Shown: positions 35,884 to 44,734, counted from the stretch's first letter. The stretch: DNA of 64,000 nt from Pelotomaculum_C sp050950345 (GCA_050950345.1 JBMNHK010000002.1:757726-821725), one strand, 5' to 3'. Notes: generated from the letters alone by a model not told the origin. Translations and numbers: made by a program.

Positions 35884-36863
35884 TTCAAATACATAGCATA
35901 ATCATCAGCGTTGATAGCGGGATGCAAGGCCATGGAAATGCCGCCTGCAACCGTCTTTGATGTGCTGGCAATGAGAGAGTCAATTTCCTTTGGGGTAACT
36001 GTTAAGTCACCGCCAAATGGTTCCAAAACCCTGCTGATAGCTTGTTGATAGATAGCTGGATTGAGGCTGTTGACCAGCTGAACCAGAGCTTTATTATCTT
36101 TTATTTGCTCCACAAAATGTTCCAGAGCAACCTGGGCGATTATCGCTGCGTTAACGACGGTGGGTACTCCGATGGCGATGACAGGGATGCCCATGGTAGC
36201 GAGATTAATACCTGTACGTTTGTTGCCAACGCCGGAGCCCGGGCTTAAGCCTGTATCTGCGATCTGGATAGTGGTTGCAATTCGTTCGACATTGCCTGCA
36301 GCCAGGGCATCTACAACGATCATTAATTCCGGACGTATTTTTTCCACCACGCCTTTGATGATTTCTGCAGTTTCGATCCCTGTAATGCCCAGCACTCCTG
36401 GTGAGATAGCGCTGACGGAACGCATACCCGGTTTTATTTCCGCGGGAGCATAGTTATACATATGCCTGGTGACCAAACTGTGTTCGATGACCTTTGGACC
36501 CAGTGAGTCCGGTGTAGCTTGCCAGTTACCCAGCCCGACCAAAAGGATATTGGCATTTTCGGGCAGATTGATCAGCTGGTTAAGTTTTTGAGCGAGTATA
36601 TTTGCCACGTCTTTATGAGCTTCACGGCTATTATCCCGCAAGGCAGGAGCATCAATAGTTATATAATTCCCCCTTGGTTTGCCCATGATCTGTTCAGCAT
36701 AGTCTTCGACGATTTTGACCGTAGTCACCGCAGCGTTATTGTACCTCTCCTTATCGAGGATGACTCCGGGAATCTCCTGTCCCAGCTGACCTCTGACTAT
36801 GTCGTGGGCTTCAAGGGCTAAATCCAGGTTTATATTGTTGGTTTTATAAAAATCAATATTCAT
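35880..36863 (-). CDS. gpr: Spore germination protease GPR
   Basis: Endopeptidase that degrades small acid-soluble spore proteins during germination; 327 aa. The N-terminus (MNIDFYKTNNINLDLALEA) carries a likely self-processing site after D14, resembling the family cleavage motif. Core blocks are VGLGNWQATPDSLGPKV, SAISPGVLGITGIET, VVDALAAGNVERI and GVGNKRTGIN. The ATG is fixed by AAAGGAGGTAAGGGG; the frame extends upstream but without family residues. A strong marker of sporulation. Confidence 0.96.
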   Translation of the reverse strand: MNIDFYKTNNINLDLALEAHDIVRGQLGQEIPGVILDKERYNNAAVTTVKIVEDYAEQIMGKPRGNYITIDAPALRDNSREAHKDVANILAQKLNQLINLPENANILLVGLGNWQATPDSLGPKVIEHSLVTRHMYNYAPAEIKPGMRSVSAISPGVLGITGIETAEIIKGVVEKIRPELMIVVDALAAGNVERIATTIQIADTGLSPGSGVGNKRTGINLATMGIPVIAIGVPTVVNAAIIAQVALEHFVEQIKDNKALVQLVNSLNPAIYQQAISRVLEPFGGDLTVTPKEIDSLIASTSKTVAGGISMALHPAINADDYAMYLN

Positions 36864-36987
36864 CCCCTTACCTCCTTTATTAACAAACAATAATAGGTTA
36901 TCCTGGAAATGCTGTATTATTCTAAAATCATCTAATTTCATTTATTGTTGTAGTATTTCCAAATAAATCGATTTTGCTATATAATTG

Positions 36988-36996
36988 TGCTATAAT
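36988..36996 (+). promoter_or_regulatory. Extended -10 promoter candidate for rsmD-coaD
   Basis: TGCTATAAT lies about 34 bases before the rsmD start region; a second TATAAT overlaps at 36980-36985. No good -35 is seen. Confidence 0.5.
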
Positions 36997-37029
36997 TAAG
37001 GACTAAAGGAAGGGATTTGCATAATACGT

Positions 37030-37593
37030 GTGATATCCGGGTCAGCCAGGAACCGCAAACTAAAGGTTCCTGCAGGACAGCTGGTGCGGCCGACCTCTGA
37101 CCGGGTTAAAGAGGCTCTTTTTAATATCATCAGTACTCGTGTTGAAGGCAGTTACATCCTGGATCTTTTTGCTGGTTCGGGCAGCATAGGTATTGAAGCA
37201 TTGAGCCGTGGCGCGGACAAGGCTGTTTTTATTGAGTCCAATCACAGGCACGCTTCTATTATAGAAGAAAATCTAAAAACCTGCGGATTTGATTTGGATG
37301 TCAGATTAATCAGGACTAAAGTATCTGACGGGCTGCGTATTTTATATGCGGAAGGAGTTGCTTTCGATCTGATATTCCTTGATCCGCCCTACATGAAAGA
37401 TTCGGTGGTTGCAACGCTGGCTGATATTAGCCGGTATCACCTGCTTAAAGAGAATGGTTTGGTTATTGTTGAAAGCAGTAAAAGAGATAGCATGCCGCAG
37501 ATAGTGGAAGATTTGCAACTCCTGCGCGTAGAAAAATACGGGGATACAACGCTTTCATTTTACGGCAAATTAAAATACCGGAGTGATTATTGA
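37030..37593 (+). CDS. rsmD: 16S rRNA (guanine-966 N2)-methyltransferase RsmD
   Basis: 187 aa. Motifs: VISGSARNRKL at the N-terminus, PTSDRVKEALFNI, LDLFAGSGSIGIEALSRGA (SAM binding) and LDPPYM (catalytic NPPY-like). The GTG at 37030 is the only standard start, but the family usually begins MRVISG, which here would need the ATA at 37024; that codon is also better spaced from AAAGGAAGGG. The start is therefore uncertain. Followed by coaD with no gap. Confidence 0.93.
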   Translation: MISGSARNRKLKVPAGQLVRPTSDRVKEALFNIISTRVEGSYILDLFAGSGSIGIEALSRGADKAVFIESNHRHASIIEENLKTCGFDLDVRLIRTKVSDGLRILYAEGVAFDLIFLDPPYMKDSVVATLADISRYHLLKENGLVIVESSKRDSMPQIVEDLQLLRVEKYGDTTLSFYGKLKYRSDY

Positions 37594-38094
37594 ATGACAA
37601 TAGCAGTTTGCCCCGGAAGCTTCGATCCGGTGACTTATGGGCACCTGGATATTATTACAAGAGCCGCTAAACTTTTTGATAAATTGGTGGTGGCGGTAGC
37701 TTATAATCCCGGCAAAAACCCGCTGTTTTCCATCGAAGAAAGGGTTGCTTTAATGCAGGGTGTTCTCGCTGAATATCCTAATATTGAAGTAAGGTCTTTT
37801 AACGGTCTTACTGTTGATCTGGCTCAAGAATATCAGGCAAAATCGATTGTACGCGGCTTGCGGGTGATTTCCGATTTTGAAAATGAATTCAGGATGGCTT
37901 TGACAAACCAAAAATTAGCATGTCATATCGAAACAGTTTTTTTGATGACCAAAGCCGAGTATTCATTTATCAGTTCTACGACTGTCCGGGAAGTGGCATC
38001 CTTTGGTGGCGCCTTAAACAACCTCGTGCCGCCATTAGTTGAGCAAAAACTAAAAGAAAAGTATAAAAACCTTTATAGCAAAAAGAGGGGGTAA
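37594..38094 (+). CDS. coaD: Phosphopantetheine adenylyltransferase
   Basis: Penultimate step of CoA synthesis; 166 aa, full length. GSFDPVTYGHLDII carries the (T/H)xGH nucleotide motif, and EYSFISSTTVRE is the second nucleotide-binding motif. GLRVISDFENEF is also typical. Confidence 0.98.
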   Translation: MTIAVCPGSFDPVTYGHLDIITRAAKLFDKLVVAVAYNPGKNPLFSIEERVALMQGVLAEYPNIEVRSFNGLTVDLAQEYQAKSIVRGLRVISDFENEFRMALTNQKLACHIETVFLMTKAEYSFISSTTVREVASFGGALNNLVPPLVEQKLKEKYKNLYSKKRG

Positions 38095-38100
38095 ACTATT

Positions 38101-38547
38101 GTGGATTTGTTGAGCGCCCTAAATGAACTGGAAGAGCTTGTTGAAACCAGCGCTAAGATTCCTTTAACCAGAAAAGTGCTGGTAAATGAGGATAATATAC
38201 TGGATCTTTTGGATCGGATCAGAACAACTATACCTGAAGAAATCAGGCAAGCAAAGTGGATTATTCAGGAACGGGAAAAAGTGATGAATGAATCTCAAAA
38301 GGAAGCTCTGCGGTTGTTGGAGGATGCTCAAAGAAAGGTCAGTCAGCAGGCTGACGAAAGTGAAATAGTTCGTAAAGCCAGGGAAGTGGCAGATAGCATT
38401 ATTGCCAGGGCAGAAGAACAGGCTATGGAGCTGCGTGAGGGTGCTAGAAGTTACGCAGATGATGTATTGACCAATCTTATGGAAAGCCTTGATAAGCTGA
38501 CCAACCAGATCGATCAGGGCCGCTCGGAATTGAGGAACATGAAATAG
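38101..38547 (+). CDS. Coiled-coil protein resembling ATP synthase subunit b
   Basis: 148 aa, nearly all helix and rich in Glu, Ala, Arg and Gln; residues about 50-145 are a long coiled coil (QAKWIIQEREKVMNESQKEA). Databases often label such genes ATPase or F0 subunit b, but there is no membrane helix, so membership in the ATP synthase is unlikely. A homologue between coaD and ylbJ is common in Peptococcaceae. Function unknown. Confidence 0.8.
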   Translation: MDLLSALNELEELVETSAKIPLTRKVLVNEDNILDLLDRIRTTIPEEIRQAKWIIQEREKVMNESQKEALRLLEDAQRKVSQQADESEIVRKAREVADSIIARAEEQAMELREGARSYADDVLTNLMESLDKLTNQIDQGRSELRNMK

Positions 38548-38580
38548 GCGCGTTGTCTCAGTCAACGTGCTTTTTGTTTT
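38548..38580 (+). terminator. Intrinsic terminator of the rsmD-coaD operon
   Basis: GCGCGTTG pairs with CAACGTGC (one G-U pair), followed by TTTTTGTTTT. Confidence 0.85.
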
Positions 38581-38619
38581 GATCATCCAGCATTAAATTT
38601 ATGGTCAATGCCGGACAAA

Positions 38620-39819
38620 TTATTTATTCTTTTTCATCAGGTGAACTAACAGCGCCAGTAAGAGCAAACCAAATAAAACAATCAGGAAAACCCCGAAGCT
38701 TTGAAGGTAAACCAGCCAGCTAAGGCCTGGCCAGGAGTTGACAGTTGTAACTACCGGGGTGGCTGCGGGGGCAAACCAGCGACAGGCAAGGTAGGTGTAC
38801 AGGCCTGCCAGTGCTGCATGGGCCAATCTTGTAAGGATAAAAGGCTTAATACTGATATCTGTCTCTGCGATCATGCTGGCTGCTTGGGCATGGACGGATA
38901 ACCCACCCCAGGCCAGGATCATGCCAACGGCAGTGACGCACTGACACAGAGGGGCCGCAGCTTCACTGGCCAGTTTAGAACCGATGGTCATCTCAAAAAA
39001 GCCGCTGCCAAGAGCTGGCAGGATGCCCGGATTAAACCCTAGAGGCAGCAATATGGTGCCGAGTATAGTAGCAATAGTATCTACAACTCCGGCCATGGTC
39101 AGCAAGCTGATAATCACGGCAAAGAAGATGATAAAGCCGCCTATGTTGAGCAGGTTTCCTACTGCACTGCGCACTGAATCACCCATAATTTTACCCAGGG
39201 GGCGGCGGTCCATGCGCTGCACCTCCAACATTCTGTGAAAGGCCTGGCGGATGATGTGACGTCCGGTTTGCTTCGGTACAGCACCGGTGCTCTTCTGAGC
39301 ACCGCCATAAAAACGCAGGAGCAAACCTAAGGTCAGGTTGGAAAGGTAATGGGCGCCGGCAATTAAAAGACCCAATTGAGGGTTATTGAACATGCCAATG
39401 GCCACTGCTGCCAGCATAAACAGCGGGCTGGAATTCGAAGTAAAAGAAATCAACCGTTCAGCTTCGACTTTACTGCACAAGTTCTCTGTCCGCAGTTTGG
39501 CAGTGATCATTGAGGTGATGGGGTAGCCGGAAAAAAAACCAACCATCATAACAAAAGAACCGGCGCCCGGAACATTGAACAGGGGGCGCATGATCGGCTC
39601 CAGCAGTAAGCCCATAAAATGAACCACGCCAAAATTCATCAGCAGTTCGGAGGCAATAAAAAAAGGCAGCAGGGCGGGGAAAACAATATTCCACCAGGTC
39701 TGCAGACCAAGCAAAGCTCCGTTGAATACGACCTGCGGGTATAAAGCCATACAAATTGTAAAGATTAAAGCACAGACTGTCCAAAACAGTCGATAGGTAT
39801 CATTTTTTTTCATTCTCAT
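38620..39819 (-). CDS. ylbJ: Sporulation integral membrane protein YlbJ
   Basis: 399 aa with about eight to ten membrane helices and nucleoside-recognition (Gate)-type segments: PALLPFFIASELLMNFGVV, VGFFSGYPITSMITAKLR and FGFNPGILPALGSGFFEMT-like loops. In Bacillus YlbJ is required for normal spore formation. Downstream and convergent to the coiled-coil gene. The start has only a weak SD. Confidence 0.92.
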   Translation of the reverse strand: MRMKKNDTYRLFWTVCALIFTICMALYPQVVFNGALLGLQTWWNIVFPALLPFFIASELLMNFGVVHFMGLLLEPIMRPLFNVPGAGSFVMMVGFFSGYPITSMITAKLRTENLCSKVEAERLISFTSNSSPLFMLAAVAIGMFNNPQLGLLIAGAHYLSNLTLGLLLRFYGGAQKSTGAVPKQTGRHIIRQAFHRMLEVQRMDRRPLGKIMGDSVRSAVGNLLNIGGFIIFFAVIISLLTMAGVVDTIATILGTILLPLGFNPGILPALGSGFFEMTIGSKLASEAAAPLCQCVTAVGMILAWGGLSVHAQAASMIAETDISIKPFILTRLAHAALAGLYTYLACRWFAPAATPVVTTVNSWPGLSWLVYLQSFGVFLIVLFGLLLLALLVHLMKKNK

Positions 39820-39965
39820 TTTTTAGCACCGGTTACTTTGCATTAAGGTAATGTCTGGAATTGATGGGTTTTATCGCTGTTGTTATTATATGGTTGGTTG
39901 GTATGGTTTTAGACCCTTGTCCCAGCAAGCAAATAGAGAAAAAAAGTTAATAATATAAATATAGG

Positions 39966-39980
39966 GTCTTAGCACAGAAC
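39966..39980 (+). repeat. Direct repeat left of the IS element
   Basis: GTCTTAGCACAGAAC, identical to 41185-41199 on the other side; probable target-site duplication. Confidence 0.75.
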
Positions 39981-41184
39981 GGTAAGTTGTAAAATTAAAT
40001 GCCGCATATAACAAAAAAATAGAGACTCATGGCAAAACCTCTGATATGTTAAAGGTGACTAAACCACAACATAAAGGAGGCCATGCACATGAGTCAATCC
40101 CATTGTACCACGACATTACGCCGTTTTAAACATATTACATTAAGAGAACGCTACCAGATTGAAATTCTACTCAAGGAGAAGAAGCGCCCCAGCGAGATAG
40201 CGAAGCTGTTAGGCAAGCATAAACGAACCATCGAACGCGAGATTGGCCGTGGGACTGTCAGGATGCTAGGATACGACCTTACTTATGTAGACAAATACTG
40301 CGCAGATACAGCCGAGCGAGTATACCGCGAAAAAGCCGCTAATAAGGGAGCATGCTTAAAGATTGGTCATGACCATGAACTGGCAAATCACATAGAAAAA
40401 AAGATTATCCAGGAGAAATATACGCCTGACGCAGTCATTGGCGAAATCTGGGCAAAAGGCATAAAATTTAAGACCAGTATATGTACAAAAACGCTCTATA
40501 ACTATATCGATAAAGAATTATTTGCAAATATAACGAATAAAGACCTGCCGGTAAAACGAGTACCCCGAAAAAAAACGCCATAAGAAGGTAAGAGTTGCCC
40601 ACAACAATCTAAAAGGCACTAGCATAGAAGAAAGACCTGAAGCAGCTGGTAGCCGGGAGGAAGCCGGCCATTGGGAGATGGATTGTGTAGTAAGTGGCAA
40701 AGGAAAAGGCAAAGCCGCACTGCTAGTTCTGACAGAACGCAAGTCGAGAAAAGAGCTTATCCGAAAGATGCCGGAAAAGACACAGAAATCAGTGAAGAAA
40801 GCCCTGGATAGGCTTGAAAGGGAGTACGGAACACGCTTTGCAGAAGTGTTTAAAACCATTACGGTAGACAATGGAAGCGAGTTTCTTAACAGTGCTGAAT
40901 TAGAGAGTTCGGTCAGAAAGCCAGGCACTCAACGGACAAAAATCTTTTATGCCCACCCATTTAGCGCCTGGGAACGTGGAACCAATGAAAATGCCAACAA
41001 GTTAATCCGCCGGTTTATACCAAAGGGCACAGATATCAGCAAGCTTAAGCAAAAAGACATCAGGCGAATTGAGAACTGGATGAATAATTACCCAAGAAAA
41101 ATTCATGGATATAAATCTGCTAATGAGATGGTAGCATAATCAGAGGTGCCAAAATATGGGTGGCAATTAAACTTGCAATTAACC
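39981..41184 (+). mobile_element. IS30-family insertion sequence, 1204 bp
   Basis: The ends are imperfect inverted repeats: left GGTAAGTTGTAAAATTAAAT and right (complement) GGTTAATTGCAAGTTTAATT, 18 of the first 25 bases matching. They start immediately inside a 15-bp direct repeat. It carries one transposase gene split by a frameshift. It inserted between ylbJ and yceD without breaking either. Confidence 0.85.
40089..41139 (+). pseudogene. IS30-family transposase, split by a +1 frameshift at an A8 run
   Basis: Part one (to 40583) has the N-terminal helix-turn-helix (ITLRERYQIEILLKEKK, PSEIAKLLGKHKRTIEREI). Part two continues in another frame with the DDE core: HWEMDCVV (D), ITVDNGSEF (D), ERGTNENANKLIRRFIPKG (E). 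The break is at eight A's (40568-40575); loss of one A restores a single frame. It is either a dead copy or one expressed by transcriptional slippage. ATG 40089 is 8 bases after AAAGGAGG. Confidence 0.85.
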
Positions 41185-41199
41185 GTCTTAGCACAGAAC
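41185..41199 (+). repeat. Direct repeat right of the IS element
   Basis: GTCTTAGCACAGAAC, the second copy of the 15-bp repeat; it lies 10 bases before the yceD -35 box. Confidence 0.75.
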
Positions 41200-41209
41200 A
41201 TGAAAAATC

Positions 41210-41238
41210 TTGACAAAACTATGCTGAGTCAATATAAT
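41210..41238 (+). promoter_or_regulatory. Consensus sigma-A promoter of yceD-rpmF
   Basis: TTGACA, 17 bases, TATAAT: perfect consensus, just downstream of the IS right end and 30 bases before the yceD start. Confidence 0.9.
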
Positions 41239-41267
41239 TTTTGATGTTGAAATGGCGGTGTGATAAG

Positions 41268-41771
41268 ATGCTACAACTTGACGTGGCTAAGCTGAAAAGG
41301 TCGCCGGGAGATACTCTCTCCAGAGTGCTCATTGCTGATTTGGCGCCTATCGAAGTTTCTGGTGATGAAATTATCAGCTTTGAAGGACCGGTTAAAGCCA
41401 TTGTTAATGCCACTAACACCGGCCAGGGGATTACGGTTGATGGAACTACGTCCGGGTTGCTGCGGCTGAACTGCAGCCGTTGTCTGGAGCCTTTTATTTA
41501 TTCTCTTGAGGCACCCCTGGCAGAATTCTATACAACTGCTGTTGAAGGGGTAGATGAGGAGGCGATCCGCTTTACCGGTGATTATCTGGATCTTACACCG
41601 GAGGTATTGAAAAGCATGCTTTTAGAATTGCCGATGCAACCCCTCTGCAGCGAGAAATGTAAAGGATTATGCTCTACTTGCGGTCATAACCTGAACGAGG
41701 GTGACTGCGAGTGCACCGGCACAGAGATTGATCCCCGGTTAAGTGTATTGCGTGATCTTTTAAAGGAATGA
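41268..41771 (+). CDS. yceD: YceD/DUF177-family protein
   Basis: 167 aa with the DUF177 pattern: GLLRLNCSRCLEPF and the C-terminal CSEKCKGLCSTCGHNLNEGDC. The family is linked to 23S rRNA accumulation and is almost always encoded before rpmF, as here. The ATG at 41268 suits the promoter; upstream in-frame codons lie at or before the transcription start. Confidence 0.92.
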   Translation: MLQLDVAKLKRSPGDTLSRVLIADLAPIEVSGDEIISFEGPVKAIVNATNTGQGITVDGTTSGLLRLNCSRCLEPFIYSLEAPLAEFYTTAVEGVDEEAIRFTGDYLDLTPEVLKSMLLELPMQPLCSEKCKGLCSTCGHNLNEGDCECTGTEIDPRLSVLRDLLKE

Positions 41772-41794
41772 ACGAATGACTGGAGGTGTAGAAT

Positions 41795-41974
41795 GTGGGT
41801 GTTCCAAAGGGAAAATCGTCCAAACAGCGCGGTAGGTTGCGCCGTGCGGCCAATGAGAAGCTGGCAGCGCCGGTTTTGGTGAGTTGCCCCCAATGTAAGG
41901 CTCTGATCCGACCTCACCACTTATGCCCGGAATGCGGGTATTATAAAGCTAGAGAAGTGGTAGCGTCAGAATAA
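41795..41974 (+). CDS. rpmF: Large ribosomal subunit protein bL32
   Basis: 59-aa 50S protein beginning MGVPKGKSSKQRGRLRR, with zinc-type CPQC and CPEC pairs. GTG start after TGGAGG; 23 bases behind yceD. Confidence 0.97.
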   Translation: MGVPKGKSSKQRGRLRRAANEKLAAPVLVSCPQCKALIRPHHLCPECGYYKAREVVASE

Positions 41975-41995
41975 TACAAAATAGCGCAAATTATT

Positions 41996-42034
41996 AAAAT
42001 AAGCCCGGTTTATTACTCCGGAGCTTATTTTTTT
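41996..42034 (+). terminator. Terminator after rpmF
   Basis: AATAAGCCCGG pairs with CCGGAGCTTATT (one bulge), followed by eight T's. Separates yceD-rpmF from the fapR operon. Confidence 0.8.
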
Positions 42035-42043
42035 TCCAGTTGG

Positions 42044-42072
42044 TTGCAAAGAGACATTTGATGGATTATACT
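42044..42072 (+). promoter_or_regulatory. fapR promoter
   Basis: TTGCAA, 17 bases, TATACT. The FapR operator begins 4 bases after the -10, covering the expected transcription start. Confidence 0.7.
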
Positions 42073-42076
42073 GAAT

Positions 42077-42093
42077 TTAGTACCTGGTACTAA
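42077..42093 (+). promoter_or_regulatory. FapR operator
   Basis: TTAGTACCTGGTACTAA matches the known FapR box (TTAGTACCTRNTACTAA) exactly and is palindromic. FapR leaves this site when malonyl-CoA is high, so the lipid genes should be induced by malonyl-CoA. Confidence 0.93.
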
Positions 42094-42118
42094 ATAGGGT
42101 CAAATTGAAGGTGATCAT

Positions 42119-42694
42119 ATGCCCGGGCGCAGCACGAATAAAAAAAACAGGCAGCGCCAACTGAGGAAATATTTAGAGGAAGATCCTTTTTTGACAGATG
42201 AGGATTTGGCTGGAATACTAAGTGTCAGCGTACAGACTATTAGGCTTGATCGGCAAAATTTGCACATTCCGGAGTTGCGTGAGCGGGTTAAGAGTGTAGC
42301 CAGAGGTGAGGTTTCTCAGGTTAGGACACTTGTCGGCGGGGAACTCGTGGGGGAGCTGATCGACCTGGATATTGGCTCCAGCGGCACATCAATTATGCCG
42401 GTTACGCCGGCTATGACCATGAATAAGACCAGCGTAGCCAGAGGGCATCACATCTTTGCCCAGGCTAATTCACTGGCCATTGCGGTTATTGACGCTGAGG
42501 CAGCGGTTACCGGATCAGCAAGGGTTAGATATAGTCGCCCGGTTTATTGTGGTGAAAAAATTTTAGCTAAAGCATTAATAAAGGTAAAAAAAGGCAATAA
42601 ATATATGGTAAACGTCACTTCCGAAGTAAATAATGAAATCGTATTTAAGGGTAGATTTTTAGTATTTGCCATTGGAGAAGAGGGGTGTACCTAA
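42119..42694 (+). CDS. fapR: Malonyl-CoA-responsive repressor FapR
   Basis: 191 aa. N-terminal DeoR-like helix-turn-helix (DPFLTDEDLAGILSVSVQTI), a connecting helix, then a hot-dog fold ligand domain (ARGHHIFAQANSLAIAVIDA; ARVRYSRPV). Controls lipid genes; the operator at its own promoter shows autoregulation. Stop abuts plsX. Confidence 0.95.
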   Translation: MPGRSTNKKNRQRQLRKYLEEDPFLTDEDLAGILSVSVQTIRLDRQNLHIPELRERVKSVARGEVSQVRTLVGGELVGELIDLDIGSSGTSIMPVTPAMTMNKTSVARGHHIFAQANSLAIAVIDAEAAVTGSARVRYSRPVYCGEKILAKALIKVKKGNKYMVNVTSEVNNEIVFKGRFLVFAIGEEGCT

Positions 42695-43726
42695 ATGAAA
42701 ATTGCCGTAGATGCTATGGGTGGCGATTTAGCTCCCGGTGAAATCGTTAAGGGTGCTCTCATGGCCGCAAAGGCTTATAACCAGGCTATTATTTTGGTGG
42801 GGGATGAGGATAAAATTCGTGCGGAGCTGGGCAATAACAATCCAGGTGATTTGATCAGCATCTTCCATGCGCCTGAAGTTATTACCATGGATGAACACCC
42901 TGCGGCAGCTGTTAAGCGCAAAAAGAATTCTTCTATCGTCAGGGCTACACAACTGGTTAAAGAAGGTGAAGCCTCGGCTCTGGTATCGGCCGGCAACACC
43001 GGGGCTGCCATGGCATCGGCCTTGCTGGGCCTGGGAAGGATTAGAGGTATTGATCGCCCGGCCATTGCCAGCGTAATGCCCAGTGAGACAGGCTCTACTG
43101 TCGTGCTGGATGTAGGCGCCAATGTCGATTGCAAACCCCAAAATCTCCTGCAATTCGGTGTGATGGGTTATCTTTACGCCCATATGATCCTGGGTGTTAA
43201 GAATCCCCGGGTTGGTCTTTTAAGTAACGGTGAGGAAGAGACCAAGGGGAGCGAGTTGACTTTGGCCGCATACCAGCTTTTAAAGAATGCCGGAATAAAC
43301 TTTATCGGCAATGTTGAAGGCAGGGATATTTTCCGTGGCACAGTGGATGTGGTTGTCTGTGACGGATTTGTGGGCAATATTGTTTTGAAATCCTCGGAAG
43401 GGCTCGCCGTCGCACTATATAATACCTTGAAAGAAGAAATTGAGCAAAGCTGGATGGCTAAGGCCGGCATATTAATGGCTGCTAAAGCTTTAATGAAATT
43501 TAAAAAACGGATTGATTATGCTGAATATGGCGGAGCACCGCTTTTGGGGGTCAACGGTGTGTCGATCATCTGTCATGGCAGATCTAATGCCAAAGCGGTG
43601 CAAAATGGTGTCAGGGTAGCTATAGAGGCGGTGGAAAACAGTCTGGTTAGCGCCATCTTCGATAGCATACATAAAAATGATTATATGGAAGAGGTTGATG
43701 TGAATCTTGCCCAAAGAAGTGTTTAA
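42695..43726 (+). CDS. plsX: Phosphate acyltransferase PlsX
   Basis: Makes acyl-phosphate from acyl-ACP for phospholipid synthesis; 343 aa. MKIAVDAMGGDLAPGE, SSIVRATQLVKEG, SAGNTGAAMASALLGLGRI and CDGFVGNIVLK are family signatures. It starts one base after fapR and overlaps fabH. Confidence 0.97.
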   Translation: MKIAVDAMGGDLAPGEIVKGALMAAKAYNQAIILVGDEDKIRAELGNNNPGDLISIFHAPEVITMDEHPAAAVKRKKNSSIVRATQLVKEGEASALVSAGNTGAAMASALLGLGRIRGIDRPAIASVMPSETGSTVVLDVGANVDCKPQNLLQFGVMGYLYAHMILGVKNPRVGLLSNGEEETKGSELTLAAYQLLKNAGINFIGNVEGRDIFRGTVDVVVCDGFVGNIVLKSSEGLAVALYNTLKEEIEQSWMAKAGILMAAKALMKFKKRIDYAEYGGAPLLGVNGVSIICHGRSNAKAVQNGVRVAIEAVENSLVSAIFDSIHKNDYMEEVDVNLAQRSV

Positions 43727-44699
43727 CGCCGGAATAACAGGAGTAGGCTCTTATCTGCCGGAACGGATCCTCACCAACACCGATCTAGAGGAGATGGTGG
43801 ATACCACCGAAGATTGGATTGTTGCCAGGACAGGTATCAAAGAGCGGCGCATTGCACTTCCTGAGCAGGCTACATCGGATCTCGCTTTAATCGCCGGCGA
43901 GAGGGCGCTGGCTGATGCAGGTGTTTCCCCCGCAGAGCTGGATCTGGTAATAGTCGCTACAGCTACCCCGGATACAATATTTCCATCTACAGCTTGTTTG
44001 GTCCAGGATAAGCTTGGTGCTAATAAGGCAGCTGCCTTTGATCTTGCTGCCGGTTGTACAGGTTTTGTATACGCCCTTGTTACAGGCAGCCAGTTTATAA
44101 TCTCTGGACTTTACAGAAATGTTCTGGTTATCGGGGCTGAGTGTTTATCAAGGATTGTTAACTGGCAGGATCGCAAGACCTGTGTCCTTTTTGGCGATGG
44201 GGCCGGGGCGGTGCTGCTGAGTCCTGTGCCGCAAGGTTCCGGGCTGCTGTCATCTGTATTAAGATCTGATGGCTCTAAGGGTCCAACCCTGGTTGTGCCC
44301 GCCGGTGGCTCGAGGCTGCCTGCTGACAAAGAAACCGTCGAACAAAAGCTGCACACTATCCAAATGGATGGGCCTGAGGTTTTTAAATTTGCGGTGCGGG
44401 TTATGAGTCAGGTATCTCTGGAAGTCCTTAGCGACGCAGGCTTGCATAGCTCGGACATTGATTTTTTTATACCGCACCAGGCCAATATCAGGATTATTGA
44501 ATCTGCTGCCAGGAGATTGGATTTGCCAATGGAAAAGGTCTTGATTAATCTTGACCGGTATGGCAATACCTCAGCTGCTTCCATACCAATCGCAGTGGCG
44601 GAAGCAGTACATAACGGACGCATCACAAAAGGTGACCACATTGTCATGATGGGGTTTGGCGCTGGTCTAACCTGGGGGGCTGCAGTTGTCAAATGGTGA
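43707..44699 (+). CDS. fabH: 3-oxoacyl-ACP synthase III
   Basis: Starts fatty-acid synthesis by condensing acetyl-CoA (or branched acyl-CoA) with malonyl-ACP; 330 aa. Catalytic C117 in LAAGCTGF, His in PHQANIRI, Asn in DRYGNTSAAS. TTG start overlapping plsX by 20 bases; a GTG at 43719 is also possible. Confidence 0.97.
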   Translation: MPKEVFNAGITGVGSYLPERILTNTDLEEMVDTTEDWIVARTGIKERRIALPEQATSDLALIAGERALADAGVSPAELDLVIVATATPDTIFPSTACLVQDKLGANKAAAFDLAAGCTGFVYALVTGSQFIISGLYRNVLVIGAECLSRIVNWQDRKTCVLFGDGAGAVLLSPVPQGSGLLSSVLRSDGSKGPTLVVPAGGSRLPADKETVEQKLHTIQMDGPEVFKFAVRVMSQVSLEVLSDAGLHSSDIDFFIPHQANIRIIESAARRLDLPMEKVLINLDRYGNTSAASIPIAVAEAVHNGRITKGDHIVMMGFGAGLTWGAAVVKW

Positions 44700-44734
44700 A
44701 GTCTAGACAAAGAATTAGAATAGGGGGATCAGTC

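Noticed and set aside
40560..40583. Programmed -1 ribosomal frameshift in the transposase
   Set aside because: The change of frame is +1 (or one A lost), not -1, so classical -1 slippage on the A run would not join the frames.
39966..41199. 15-bp repeats considered as phage or integrative-element att sites
   Set aside because: They directly flank IS30 inverted ends and there is no integrase or tRNA gene.
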